Notes: a model not told the origin generated them from the letters alone. Numbered from the stretch's first letter, positions 37,359 to 47,162 are shown. The stretch is DNA of 64,000 nt from Nodularia spumigena CCY9414 (GCF_000340565.2 NZ_CP007203.1:4403989-4467988), one strand, 5' to 3'. Numbers and translations are program-made.

Positions 37359-38591
37359 CTAAATTTTCTGAGTTGCCATTTGTTCAGAGGAAACCCAGCC
37401 ACAGTGGAAACCAAACGGTACACGTTGAGGAAGCATAACCCGCGCTACAGGTTCGGATGTGATGTTTTGGGCATTTAAAACCAGTAATTCTGACTTATTG
37501 GCAATGGTATCGTGAATGTACGTGATTACCCAACCATCATCTTCAACAGTTGCCCCAGGACGAGGAACAAATACCGCTTCACCGCCAAAACGTCCCCGTC
37601 CATAAAAATAACTTTCAGCTGTGCCTGTTTCTAAATCATATTTCTTCACGCCATCAAGCAGGGGTTTGGGACTGGCGTAAATTGCCCCTTGTCCAGCGTA
37701 GATGTAACGCATTTTGCGCCCCACCAACTGCTCATTAATTCGGGGAAATTCTGTAACTTGATCGTCAAGCAACTCTTGAGTAATAGCTCCAGTTTTGAGA
37801 TGAATGCGCCAGCGACACATTTTGGCAATTTCGTTTTCAGAACTGTTACCGTTGTCACTATCGTCGGGAATTAAGAGATTAGTTGAAGGCATCCGCAAGC
37901 CTAAGAGAACTATCTCTTCTCCTTCTTCGTAAGCATTGACGGTATGATAAACCATGCAAGTTGGCACTTCAAACCAGCGTAGAGTGTTGTTATCCCCGTG
38001 GCGTAGCATAATGCCAATACGACTTTTACGTGTGCGGTCAAAAGCTAGGGGAATTCCACCTTTGATCATTTGTCCTGGCTGGAAGGTTAGGGGCATATCT
38101 AAGAAAATTGAGTAATTTTCCGTAATGGCAAAATCATGCATCATTACAGGGGCAGGTAACTCAATTGGCACAATGCGGGTAATTTCTCCTGTTGCTGTGA
38201 CTACGCCATAGGATAGGTACGGTGGAGCAATGGGAGAAAAGCCGAAAAACATCATTTCCCCTGTGACAGCATCTATTTTGGGATGAGCTGTAAAAGCACA
38301 GGTGAGTTGATTGTTAAAAGTGTGAGCGCCAAGGGTTTCTAAGTCTGGGACGCGAATATGATGGGGTACTCCGGCTTCACACAAGACTAAAAGTTTCCCA
38401 GCGTGCCAAATTACAGATGTATTGGCAGGATTTTTAATCATGATGTCGTAAGGAGAGTCAAATCGAGGTAGGTTGAGTAAACCTGGCCAAATTGCTTTGC
38501 CTTGTTGTTTTTCAACTTTTAGGGTTTCGGTCTCCACGTAGCGGTTAAGGTAGCTCGCTTTACCATTTTTGATGTTGACTCCATGTAACAT
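37359..38591 (-). CDS. Carotenoid oxygenase family protein, N-terminus missing
   Basis: A 410-residue protein from the first ATG, of the RPE65/carotenoid cleavage dioxygenase family. Iron-ligand histidines lie in FTAHPKID, VMMHDFAI, CMVYHTVNAYE and FGFHCGW. Homologues begin well upstream with an RNGPN motif followed by the FPPIGLYHWFDGDGM seen here just upstream of the ATG. That frame is open back to about 38730 but has no start codon. The sequence there is repeat-derived (LFPVPLFPP from gggaacaggg units), and RNGP is absent. I infer loss of the N-terminal blade, so the gene may be inactive. Confidence 0.8.
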   Translation of the reverse strand: MLHGVNIKNGKASYLNRYVETETLKVEKQQGKAIWPGLLNLPRFDSPYDIMIKNPANTSVIWHAGKLLVLCEAGVPHHIRVPDLETLGAHTFNNQLTCAFTAHPKIDAVTGEMMFFGFSPIAPPYLSYGVVTATGEITRIVPIELPAPVMMHDFAITENYSIFLDMPLTFQPGQMIKGGIPLAFDRTRKSRIGIMLRHGDNNTLRWFEVPTCMVYHTVNAYEEGEEIVLLGLRMPSTNLLIPDDSDNGNSSENEIAKMCRWRIHLKTGAITQELLDDQVTEFPRINEQLVGRKMRYIYAGQGAIYASPKPLLDGVKKYDLETGTAESYFYGRGRFGGEAVFVPRPGATVEDDGWVITYIHDTIANKSELLVLNAQNITSEPVARVMLPQRVPFGFHCGWVSSEQMATQKI

Positions 38592-38794
38592 ACCATCACC
38601 ATCAAACCAGTGATATAGTCCAATGGGTGGGAAAAGGGGAACAGGGAACAGGGATAAAAAAGAAATTTTCCCAAAACATTGAGGATAATCAGTTTGAATT
38701 TCTTGTCTAGTCAGGATTCCGGCTTTTTTAAAGCAGATTCAGCATCATAGGTACTGATGAACCAAAAATATTTAATAAATAAATGGGAAAAATA

Positions 38795-39058
38795 ATGGAC
38801 AAAGATGACTTTCTCTATCCTCGTGGACGCTACTATGGTCATGTAAAGCCGGAAAACTTGGTTTTTAATGCCAATTTGCAGGAATTTGCTCAACGTATTA
38901 GTTACATCTGTAATTTAGAAACAGGTGGAAAGTTGACCCCAGATGAAGCTTACGAACAAATCAAGGCTTTGTGGAAACAGTTGAAAAAAACGAAAAAACA
39001 ACTGCAAATTGGCGAAACGCCCTTTCAAGGTGATGATGGGGAAAGTACCAGCAGTTAA
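38795..39058 (+). CDS. DUF7219-family small protein
   Basis: An 87-residue protein from ATG 38795 (MDKDDFLYPRGRYYGHVKPE); an ATG 12 bp earlier is also possible. It matches a small conserved cyanobacterial family that I recall as DUF7219. The middle (NANLQEFAQRISYICNLETG, then TPDEAYEQIKALWKQLKKTK) is helical and basic. No signal peptide or membrane segment is seen. The function is unknown. It is divergent from the carotenoid oxygenase. Confidence 0.7.
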   Translation: MDKDDFLYPRGRYYGHVKPENLVFNANLQEFAQRISYICNLETGGKLTPDEAYEQIKALWKQLKKTKKQLQIGETPFQGDDGESTSS

Positions 39059-39125
39059 CAGTTATCAGTTATCAGTTATCAGTCAAAAAACCTTGATGAC
39101 TGATAACTGTTGACTGTTGACTGAT
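39059..39125. repeat. Tandem cagttat repeats between DUF7219 gene and sqdX
   Basis: cagttatcagttatcagtta and its inverted counterpart tgataactgttgactgttga flank a short spacer. It joins the ends of two converging genes and could form a bidirectional hairpin terminator, although it belongs to the short-tandem-repeat type. Confidence 0.6.
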
Positions 39126-40262
39126 TCAAGCTACAGTTGTCAGTTTTGCGGAAAATACCACTTTTTGATAGTAATCTTGCAACTGACAAGTAGCAGCTGA
39201 CCATCCCCAATTTTCTGCTTCGCTGCGGGCATTTTGACGGATTACCTCTCGTTCTTGTTTGTGTTGCAAGAGGCGGACAGTAGCATGAATCGCATCTTGA
39301 ATATCTGCTGTGGGGTCAAAAAGATAGCCATTTACACCGTCCGTGACAATATCAGGAATTCCCCCAGAACGGGCGGCTACTACTGGACATCCCGCCGCCA
39401 TTGCTTCTAGTAGAACTAAGCCTAGTGTTTCTGTCCGAGAAGGAAAAATAAAGGCATCAGCGCTAGCAAAGGCAGAGCCTAACTCTTGTCCGGTGAGATA
39501 CCCGACAAAATGAGTGGGAGTGTCTGCAAAGTGTTTTTCCAATTCTTGACGGTGGGGACCATCACCCACTAATGCCAATCTAGCATGGGGAATTGCCTCT
39601 AAAATGGGCTTGATGCGCTCAATTTCCTTTTCGGCGGAAAGACGACCGACATACAGCAGTAGGGGACTTTCTGGGTGATTTTGGGACAGACGCGATCGCA
39701 TTTCCCCACTAGCTAAATCAGGATGAAAAAATTCTGTATCCACACCCCTTTGCCACACCTTCACCCGTTCAATCCCGTGTTCTGTGAGTTCTTCCATCAT
39801 GACTGTAGAGGTGCAAAGATTCAAAGCGGCTTGATTATGAGCGCCTTTGAGCAATTCCCACAGAAACCCTTCGAGCATTCCCAAACCGTAATGCTGGAGA
39901 TATTGAGGTAAATGGGTATGGTAAGATGCAACTAGCGGTATTTTAAGCATCTTGCTATAAAAAATCCCAGCTAATCCTAAGACAGCAGGATTCACCACAT
40001 GAATAATATCTGGCTGAAATTCTTCTAAAGCATAACCAATAGCCGGACGGGGTAAGGCCATTTTTAGCTCTGGATACAATGGCAAAGGAAAGCCAGTAAC
40101 ACCGTAAACTTTGGCTCCTTTGTGTTCAGTAATTCCGCCATCAGGAGCAAATACTAATACTTGGTCGCCATTGCGCTGTAGATGGTCAACTGTATGGCGG
40201 AGGCGCGTTACTATGCCGTCAATTTTGGGCAGAAAGGTTTCAGTAAATAGAGCGATTCTCAT
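39126..40262 (-). CDS. sqdX: Sulfoquinovosyltransferase (SQDG synthase)
   Basis: A 378-residue GT4-family glycosyltransferase. The N-terminal domain starts RIALFTETFLPKIDGIVTRL, and the C-terminal donor-binding domain includes LLYVGRLSAEKEIERIKPIL, VGDGPHRQELEKHF and the EX7E-type segment SRTETLGLVLLEAMAAGCPV. It transfers sulfoquinovose from UDP-sulfoquinovose to diacylglycerol to make the thylakoid sulfolipid SQDG. The assignment as SqdX rather than another GT4 rests on sqdB lying directly upstream on the same strand. Confidence 0.93.
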   Translation of the reverse strand: MRIALFTETFLPKIDGIVTRLRHTVDHLQRNGDQVLVFAPDGGITEHKGAKVYGVTGFPLPLYPELKMALPRPAIGYALEEFQPDIIHVVNPAVLGLAGIFYSKMLKIPLVASYHTHLPQYLQHYGLGMLEGFLWELLKGAHNQAALNLCTSTVMMEELTEHGIERVKVWQRGVDTEFFHPDLASGEMRSRLSQNHPESPLLLYVGRLSAEKEIERIKPILEAIPHARLALVGDGPHRQELEKHFADTPTHFVGYLTGQELGSAFASADAFIFPSRTETLGLVLLEAMAAGCPVVAARSGGIPDIVTDGVNGYLFDPTADIQDAIHATVRLLQHKQEREVIRQNARSEAENWGWSAATCQLQDYYQKVVFSAKLTTVA

Positions 40263-40502
40263 AAAAAACTATACAAGCAGATAATCCCAGATTCTTTTAC
40301 ATTGCAGTCAATTACCCGCAGATTATCAGTCTGAGGCTATACATACAAATCATGCCTACGCAGGTTCTGTGGTAAGTCCGCCTTGCTAGGTAGAAGTGGG
40401 CATTTTGCCCACCTCACAAAATATATAGTTGATGCTCAACAAAAATTAACTGTCCATCATGTTTTGCTAAGACATGACGAACAGTTTCCAGCAGGCTTGA
40501 AT

Positions 40503-41669
<1,167 letters not shown>

Positions 41670-41772
41670 TTACTCGCTGATAGCTAAATCTATCAGGTTT
41701 CTGTACCCTCTCAACCATCATTCTTGTAAAAAGAGGTAATTTTGGCTGGGGAAATTAGGCAGATGAGGATGA

Positions 41773-42279
41773 TCACGAATCAGAATTTTTGACTATACTT
41801 CCCCATTCCCTCACTTCTCCTACTCCTGAATCCGGTACTGGTAGGCGATGTAGTAAAACAAATGATAGTAATCGGAAAATTCTTGCTTCTGGCTGCGCGC
41901 CTGCCAGTAATATTGGACTTGATCTTGAGTTGGGGTTAATCGTGGTTTTGGTATTTTCTTTTGAATCAGGTAGCCGATTAGCAGCCCATGCCCGAATTTC
42001 CACATAATTATTTTTTGGTGATACCAAAACAATCCCATCATTATTTACTTTGGCTGGTAAGGGATTCCAATTACTGGGATATGGAAATTCAAAGCCATAA
42101 CGTGAATTATTATAAGTATTCCATGTCACATCAGGTGCTGGTAAACTGGTTGCAGTACAACTCCACAGACTAAATAACAGGACAGTCTTACCGCCCAGGC
42201 TTTTAGTTTTAGTATAAATTTTTTGTTTGAAACTACAGGTTTTTACTGTATTGGTAGACATTATTATATTTTTTATCAA
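41773..42279 (-). pseudogene. Lipoprotein-like hypothetical gene with a C-terminal frameshift
   Basis: The N-terminal part reads through a lipobox-like LLFSLWSCTA and then a recognisable domain start, SRYGFEFPYPSNWNPLPAKV and YVEIRAWAANRLPDSKEN. From about 41950 the expected continuation (QVQYYWQARSQKQEFSDYYH, then LFYYIAYQYRI) lies in a different minus-strand frame that stops at 41820. The frame annotated here instead drifts into non-conserved sequence. I infer one or more frame-disrupting changes in a secreted protein gene. The function is unknown. Confidence 0.6.
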
Positions 42280-42442
42280 GTTACTTATATTTCAAATTTA
42301 CCAGATAACCCTAATTTTTATCGATAAAATGCCATATTTTTAACCGTGGTTAGTTGCATGAGTAGAAATAGGTAAATGTTTTATAAATAACTCAGTTCAA
42401 TAGACATCTGGTGAGAATTAAATGTGCGTTTCCCATAACCCT

Positions 42443-42472
42443 TGTAGAGACCTTGTATACAACGTCTCTACA
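42443..42472. repeat. 30-bp dispersed palindrome, copy 4
   Basis: tgtagagaccttgtatacaa plus cgtctctaca is an inverted repeat in the 340-bp gap upstream of the RHH gene. The arms agree with the other copies while the centre differs (gtatac). Confidence 0.8.
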
Positions 42473-42621
42473 TTATTTTCTGGAGATGTCTAATAACTAT
42501 GTCATTGCTAAATGTAAACAAATGTAACAATATTGCCATCAAAACGCTTTAATGTCTTGACAACTCACAAAGCAATCGATAACGTAATATACATACCCGG
42601 GTAAGGCCGTTAAAGAGTTAT

Positions 42622-42966
42622 ATGCAAACTAAGCAAAAGGTTACTTTATATCTGTCGCCAGAACTTCACAAAAAACTGAAGATTCGTTCAGCTATTGATT
42701 CAGAACCGATGTCAGAGCTTGCCGAACGCGCCCTAGTCTTCTACCTTGCTAATTCAGAACTAGTTGAGGAAGTCGAAGCTTCTGCCTATGGACGAACGCA
42801 CCGAATTTACTCCTGTCCAGAATGTGAGAGTTCATTAGTCTTGCGTGATGGAGAATTGATTGCCATGAGCAGTCAGCCAGGAATAATCCCAGAGCATCTA
42901 TCCATTGATGAGATGGAAAAAGATGAAACTCATCCCAAGGGTGAGGAAGAATTGGTTCCTTGCTAG
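42622..42966 (+). CDS. Ribbon-helix-helix protein with a C-terminal CxxC motif
   Basis: A 114-residue protein. Residues 1-50 follow the CopG/Arc pattern (QKVTLYLSPELHKKLKIRSA, then SELAERALVFYL). A CPECES motif at about 71-76 may bind zinc with partners not seen here, or a dimer mate. The C-terminus is acidic. It probably binds DNA. It is on the same strand as the Ycf46-type ATPase gene 90 bp downstream and could regulate it. Upstream TTGACA (42557) and TAATAT (42585) are spaced 22 bp apart, too far for a standard promoter. Confidence 0.75.
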   Translation: MQTKQKVTLYLSPELHKKLKIRSAIDSEPMSELAERALVFYLANSELVEEVEASAYGRTHRIYSCPECESSLVLRDGELIAMSSQPGIIPEHLSIDEMEKDETHPKGEEELVPC

Positions 42967-43056
42967 GTAAGAATGATGAATGAACAGTTCATGATTCGGT
43001 TGCCACAACCAACAAACGATGTCTTTACTGTATAAGGTCTCAAGCAGGTCGATTGT

Positions 43057-44568
43057 ATGAAAGAAGAGCTCAATATCTTAATTCAAGCTCAATATCCTCT
43101 AATCTACCTTGTGACCTCCGAGGAAGAACGGGCGGAACAGGCAATTTCCACAATCGCCCAATTATTAAAGCCCCAACGCCGCGTCTACGTCTGGACAGTA
43201 ACTCACGGCATCGTGGAATATGGGCAACCCCGGAACGTCACCCAACACAATACTGTTTCGCCGGAGGCTGCGATTGAGTGGATCATCCGGCAGAAAGAAC
43301 CTGGTATATTTATTCTTAAAGATTTACATCCGTTTATTGATGCGCCTGCTACAACGAGATCCTTACGTGATGCGATCGCTAGTTTTAAGGGAATGCAGAA
43401 AAACATCATTTTGATGTCACCCATGCAACAAGTTCCCATTGAACTAGAAAAAGAAGTTGTCGTTCTTGACTTCAAATTGCCAGATATGGCGGAGTTAAAC
43501 AAAGTTTTAACCTACCATTTAGAGCAAAATCGAGGCAGACGGTTGACAACCGAGGCGCGAGAAAAGCTTCTCAGAGCAGCTTTAGGTTTAACTAAAGATG
43601 AATCTGAAAAAGTATACCGTAAAGCACAGGTAACAACTGGACGCTTAACGGAAGAAGAAGTAGATATAGTTCTATCTGAGAAAAAGCAACTGATTCGGCG
43701 CAATGGTATTTTAGAATACATCGAAGAAGATGCAACCATTGATGCTGTAGGTGGCTTAGAAGAACTCAAAAGGTGGCTCAAACAGCGCTCTAATGCCTTT
43801 ACAGAAAGGGCAAGAGAGTATGGTTTGCCTCAACCCAAAGGAATGTTAATTCTTGGTGTTCCCGGTTGTGGTAAGTCACTAATTGCCAAGACTACCTCCC
43901 GACTGTGGGGTTTGCCATTACTACGCCTAGACATGGGGCGAGTATATGACGGCTCAATGGTGGGACGAAGTGAAGCCAATCTACGTAACGCCCTAAAAAC
44001 AGCAGAATCCATCTCTCCAGCGATTCTGTTCATAGACGAATTAGATAAATCCTTTGCAGGTAGCTCAGGTTCATCTGATTCCGATGGTGGTACATCAAGT
44101 AGAATCTTTGGTTCTTTCCTAACTTGGATGCAAGACAAGAAATCTCCTGTATTTGTGATGGCAACCGCGAACCGAGTGGAACGCTTGCCTGGAGAGTTTC
44201 TGAGGAAAGGACGCTTTGACGAAATTTTCTTTGTGGATCTGCCCACAGCCGAAGAAAGGCAGGATATATATAATATCCACCTCACCAAACGTCGTGAAGA
44301 CATTTCTCGATTCGACCTTGAGCAATTAGCCAAGATGTCTGACGGCTTCTCTGGGGCAGAAATTGAACAAGCACTTGTGGCGGCAATGTATGAAGCCTTC
44401 GCCCAAGACCGCGAGTTCACCCAATTAGATATTATTGCTGCACTAAAAGCAACTCTGCCGTTGTCACGTACCATGCAAGAACAGGTAACAGCCCTAAGAG
44501 ATTGGGCCAGACAGCGCGCACGACCCGCCGCAGCCTCCGTCGCCGAATATCAGCGCATGGAGTTTTAA
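43057..44568 (+). CDS. ycf46: AAA ATPase, Ycf46 family
   Basis: A 503-residue protein. An N-terminal inactive-looking AAA-type domain (residues 1-170) is followed by a C-terminal AAA+ module with Walker A (LGVPGCGKSLIAKTTSRLWG), Walker B (AILFIDELDK), sensor and arginine-finger regions (VFVMATANRVERLPGEFLRK) and GFSGAEIEQALVAAM. Chloroplast-encoded Ycf46 and cyanobacterial homologues are linked to photosynthesis regulation, including CO2 uptake in Synechocystis. The C-terminal ARQRARPAAASVAEYQRM is typical. Ycf35 follows. Confidence 0.92.
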   Translation: MKEELNILIQAQYPLIYLVTSEEERAEQAISTIAQLLKPQRRVYVWTVTHGIVEYGQPRNVTQHNTVSPEAAIEWIIRQKEPGIFILKDLHPFIDAPATTRSLRDAIASFKGMQKNIILMSPMQQVPIELEKEVVVLDFKLPDMAELNKVLTYHLEQNRGRRLTTEAREKLLRAALGLTKDESEKVYRKAQVTTGRLTEEEVDIVLSEKKQLIRRNGILEYIEEDATIDAVGGLEELKRWLKQRSNAFTERAREYGLPQPKGMLILGVPGCGKSLIAKTTSRLWGLPLLRLDMGRVYDGSMVGRSEANLRNALKTAESISPAILFIDELDKSFAGSSGSSDSDGGTSSRIFGSFLTWMQDKKSPVFVMATANRVERLPGEFLRKGRFDEIFFVDLPTAEERQDIYNIHLTKRREDISRFDLEQLAKMSDGFSGAEIEQALVAAMYEAFAQDREFTQLDIIAALKATLPLSRTMQEQVTALRDWARQRARPAAASVAEYQRMEF

Positions 44569-44709
44569 AAGCTTTCCCCTGCTAATACCAGGGGCAAAGG
44601 CTAGCCCCAAAAGCTAGCAGCTAAGAGAAAAAGCCGCATTTCCATCAGCGCGGCTTACCGAAAAAAACCGTTGTCTTTTTTCTTACTCTTCTCACTGGAG
44701 GAAACCCAA

Positions 44710-45060
44710 ATGTCTCATTTTAGCACTCTGCGTACCAAAATCACCGATGCTGAGATCCTCAAGTCTTCTTTACGCGACCTTGGTATTAGCGTGAAGACTG
44801 AAGCGGATGTTCGTGGTTACAATGGTCAGCGCGTTCGTTCCGACATCGTAGCTGTTTTGGAAGGCGAATATGATCTAGGTTGGTCTCACAATAGCGATGG
44901 TTCCTTTGACCTTATCGCTGACCTGTGGGGCGTTGCTAAGAAGCACAATCAGACCGAGTTGATCAACTCCATCAACCAAAAGTATGCTGTTAACAAAACC
45001 TTGTCTGAAGTAAAACAGCGCGGTCTGCAAAACGCCAATGTCAAGTTGGTATTGCAATAG
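44710..45060 (+). CDS. ycf35: DUF1257 protein, Ycf35 family
   Basis: A 116-residue protein from ATG 44710, with GGAGG 9 bp upstream. A TTG start 39 bp earlier is rejected. It reads MSHFSTLRTKITDAEILKSS, then LRDLGISVKTEADVRGYNGQ and YDLGWSHNSDGSFDLIADLW, the typical Ycf35/DUF1257 sequence. It follows ycf46, its usual neighbour in cyanobacteria. Often a ferredoxin and a DUF2997 gene follow; here they do not. Hairpins at 44585-44655 lie in the gap between the two genes. Confidence 0.93.
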   Translation: MSHFSTLRTKITDAEILKSSLRDLGISVKTEADVRGYNGQRVRSDIVAVLEGEYDLGWSHNSDGSFDLIADLWGVAKKHNQTELINSINQKYAVNKTLSEVKQRGLQNANVKLVLQ

Positions 45061-45089
45061 AATTTTCTCAGCGCGTTCCCAAAGCTGAA

Positions 45090-45128
45090 CGGGTTAACCA
45101 CTTCATTAGCGGTTAGCCCGCTTTTTTT
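45090..45128 (+). terminator. Rho-independent terminator after ycf35
   Basis: cgggttaacc and ggttagcccg form a 10-bp stem with one G-T pair across an 11-base loop, followed by seven T residues. It lies 30 bp after the ycf35 stop and is the clearest intrinsic terminator in the window. Confidence 0.85.
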
Positions 45129-45197
45129 ATTGGGACTGGGATTTATTTCTTGGTTGCCCATTTTTTTGTTGCCATGATTTTCAATCAAAAACTATAT

Positions 45198-45617
45198 ATG
45201 GGTACAATAAATTTGTTAACTTTATTACATCCATATATGAGCTTTGACGAAATTGCACGTAAGATAGCGTCTCTAGGACTACCAGCAGTTATGTTTGCCG
45301 TGGCTTGTTCTATCGCTGCTGGTACCGGGTTGGCTGGTGGAGCAGTTATTACAGCCGCCTTAGCTATGTTGGGTGGACCTTTTGGAATGGTTGCAGGTTT
45401 AGGTTTATTAGGTATTGCGACTGTTATTGGTGATGCCGTATCTCAATTTGGTATTGAAGAATTATTGGTTGCAGTTTACACAATACAACGACAGCAGCAG
45501 GGAAGACCTTGTAGCGATATTGTTGGAGAGATAAATAGCTTATGGCTTTCAAATGACTTGAGAAGAAGAATCATTAATAGAATGGGGTGTGAAAAGAATC
45601 ACCACAAAGAGTTTTAG
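45198..45617 (+). CDS. Hydrophobic glycine-rich hypothetical protein
   Basis: A 139-residue protein from ATG 45198; ATG 45237 (MSFDEIARK) is equally possible, as neither has a clear Shine-Dalgarno. The centre is a long hydrophobic stretch with glycine-zipper spacing (AAGTGLAGGAVITAALAMLG, then GPFGMVAGLGLLGIATVIGD). The C-terminus is hydrophilic (VAVYTIQRQQQG to LRRRIINRMGCEKNHHKEF). I do not recognise it. Glycine-zipper helices occur in membrane-active peptides and holin-like proteins, but nothing here proves such a role. It follows a strong terminator, so it has its own promoter. Confidence 0.6.
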   Translation: MGTINLLTLLHPYMSFDEIARKIASLGLPAVMFAVACSIAAGTGLAGGAVITAALAMLGGPFGMVAGLGLLGIATVIGDAVSQFGIEELLVAVYTIQRQQQGRPCSDIVGEINSLWLSNDLRRRIINRMGCEKNHHKEF

Positions 45618-45713
45618 TGTCCATCCAGTAGGGTGGGTATAGCCCAAGGGGCATGGCTACGCTAAAGCGTCAGCGTAACCCACCATTACCCCTGAAATCT
45701 GATATATTTGGCA

Positions 45714-45938
45714 ATGGAAGTTTTAAAACTTACGACGACGATTGATGAATCAGGATATTTACATCTGAACATTCCCACGCAGTTAGCGGCTGGTGAAGTA
45801 AATATTGTAGTTGTATTGAATCCAGTTTCGTCAAACGAGGAGCAGAAACCCAGATATGATTTCTCTGATTTGGTAGGAAAGTTAACTTGGGAAGGAGATG
45901 CAGTAGCTATACAAAGAAGTTTACGCGATGAGTGGTAA
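45714..45938 (+). CDS. VapB-like antitoxin
   Basis: A 74-residue protein from ATG 45714 (MEVLKLTTTIDESGYLHLNI). The N-terminal half resembles small antitoxins with a beta-rich DNA-binding part (PTQLAAGEVNIVVVLNP). The C-terminal half (RYDFSDLVGKLTWEGDAVAI) looks like a toxin-binding peptide. Its stop overlaps the start of a PIN-type toxin remnant by 11 bp, the usual layout of vapBC. The toxin is truncated, so the antitoxin no longer has a partner here. Confidence 0.65.
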   Translation: MEVLKLTTTIDESGYLHLNIPTQLAAGEVNIVVVLNPVSSNEEQKPRYDFSDLVGKLTWEGDAVAIQRSLRDEW

Positions 45939-46005
45939 TCGCTACTTGCTCGACACGAATGCAATTGTGGCTCTACTACAACGAAATTATACTCACAAAT
46001 TATGA
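45928..46005 (+). pseudogene. PIN-domain toxin (VapC-like), truncated after 25 residues
   Basis: The frame reads MSGNRYLLDTNAIVALLQRN and stops after YTHKL. RYLLDTNAIVALL is the N-terminal strand of PIN ribonucleases with the first catalytic aspartate. A complete VapC has about 130 residues, so three of the four acidic active-site residues are gone. The next gene begins 7 bp later, so the break coincides with the start of the DUF488 unit. Confidence 0.75.
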
Positions 46006-46011
46006 TGAATT

Positions 46012-46692
46012 ATGAAAATATTCACTATTGGACACTCCAATCATTCAATTGAAACTTTTATTGAAAATTTAAAACAAAATGGAATTACGGCTGTAGCAGA
46101 TGTACGCTCTAGCCCTTACAGTCGGAGATTTCCACATTTCAATCAACCTGCTTTTAAAAAAGCACTCCAAACCGTAGATATTGCATATGTCAGCCTTGGC
46201 GATAATTTAGGCGCTCGTCCTCATGATCGAAGCTGTTACGTAGAGGGTATGGCTCGTTATGATTTAATTAGTGCCACGAAAGCTTTCGCAACAGGGTTAA
46301 ATCGTCTGATTAAGGGTGCTGAACAACATCAAATTAGTTTAATGTGTGCTGAACAAGACCCTATTGTTTGCCATAGAGCTATTTTGGTTTGTCCACATTT
46401 GAAAAAGACAGGTTTAGAAATTAACCATATTCATAAAAATGGTGACTTAGAATCACATGAATGTTTAGAAGATAGACTATTAAAGCAGCATAATTTATAT
46501 AAATTGTTGCCTGATAACCAAAATTCTGTTAAACAACTTTCTCTCTTTGATATGCGACCTATAGATACTATAGAAAAACCCCTTTCTCGTGAGGAATTAA
46601 TTCAAAAAGCATATCAGTTACAAGGTGACAGAATAGCGTATGTAGAACGGACATATACAGAAACAGAAGATTCTCATGAGCGAGCAAGTTAA
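46012..46692 (+). CDS. DUF488 family protein, long form
   Basis: A 226-residue protein. The DUF488 domain covers residues 1-150 with the conserved FTIGHSNHSIETFIENL, VADVRSSPYSRRFPHFNQ, YVSLGDNLGARP and the cysteine-containing LMCAEQDPIVCHRAILV. The two cysteines and the His/Arg pair probably form the active or nucleotide-binding site. A helical C-terminus of about 75 residues ends in RIAYVERTYTETED. The biochemical function of DUF488 is not established. It overlaps the next DUF488 gene by 17 bp. Confidence 0.88.
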   Translation: MKIFTIGHSNHSIETFIENLKQNGITAVADVRSSPYSRRFPHFNQPAFKKALQTVDIAYVSLGDNLGARPHDRSCYVEGMARYDLISATKAFATGLNRLIKGAEQHQISLMCAEQDPIVCHRAILVCPHLKKTGLEINHIHKNGDLESHECLEDRLLKQHNLYKLLPDNQNSVKQLSLFDMRPIDTIEKPLSREELIQKAYQLQGDRIAYVERTYTETEDSHERAS

Positions 46693-47125
46693 TCTATTTA
46701 CTATTGGCTTTACTCAGAAAAAAGCCGAGCAATTCTTTGAAACACTTATCAAAGCGGGGGTTAAGCGAGTCATTGACACTCGACTAAATAATGTTTCCCA
46801 ATTGGCGGGATTTGCCAAAAAGAATGATTTAGAGTATTTTCTCCGTAAAATTGGAGAAATTGAATATATCCATATTCTTGATTTAGCTCCAACTAAAGAT
46901 ATTCTCGAAGAATATAAAAAAAAGCAAATAAACTGGGCATTATATGAAAAGAGGTTCAATCAACTCATCACAGAGAGACAGATTGAGAAGAAGGTTAATT
47001 CAGACCTTTTAGATGAAGCTTGTTTGTTGTGTAGTGAAGCAAAGCCTCATAATTGCCATCGTCGGTTAGTTGCTGAGTATTTGCAAAATAAGCTAAACAC
47101 ACCTATCAAAATTCATCACCTCTAA
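46676..47125 (+). CDS. DUF488 family protein, short form
   Basis: A 149-residue protein made almost only of the DUF488 domain: FTIGFTQKKAEQFFETLIKA, RVIDTRLNNVSQLAGFAKKN and ACLLCSEAKPHNCHRRLVAE. It is clearly paralogous to the previous gene but distant, with GFT for GHS and DTRLN for DVRSS, so the pair may form a heterodimer. The 17-bp overlap implies coupled translation. The same cysteine motif (CSE-x4-CHRR-like) is kept. Confidence 0.88.
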   Translation: MSEQVNLFTIGFTQKKAEQFFETLIKAGVKRVIDTRLNNVSQLAGFAKKNDLEYFLRKIGEIEYIHILDLAPTKDILEEYKKKQINWALYEKRFNQLITERQIEKKVNSDLLDEACLLCSEAKPHNCHRRLVAEYLQNKLNTPIKIHHL

Positions 47126-47162
47126 ACGTAATCTTGAAAAGGCTGCGAATCAGAGGTTTAGA

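Noticed and set aside
42557-42590. TTGACA and TAATAT as a promoter for the RHH gene
   Set aside because: The 22-bp spacing is too long for a standard sigma-70-type promoter; kept only as a note in the gene entry.
43203-44474. Long antisense frames over the Ycf46-type gene
   Set aside because: They mirror the codon pattern of the real gene and have no features of their own.
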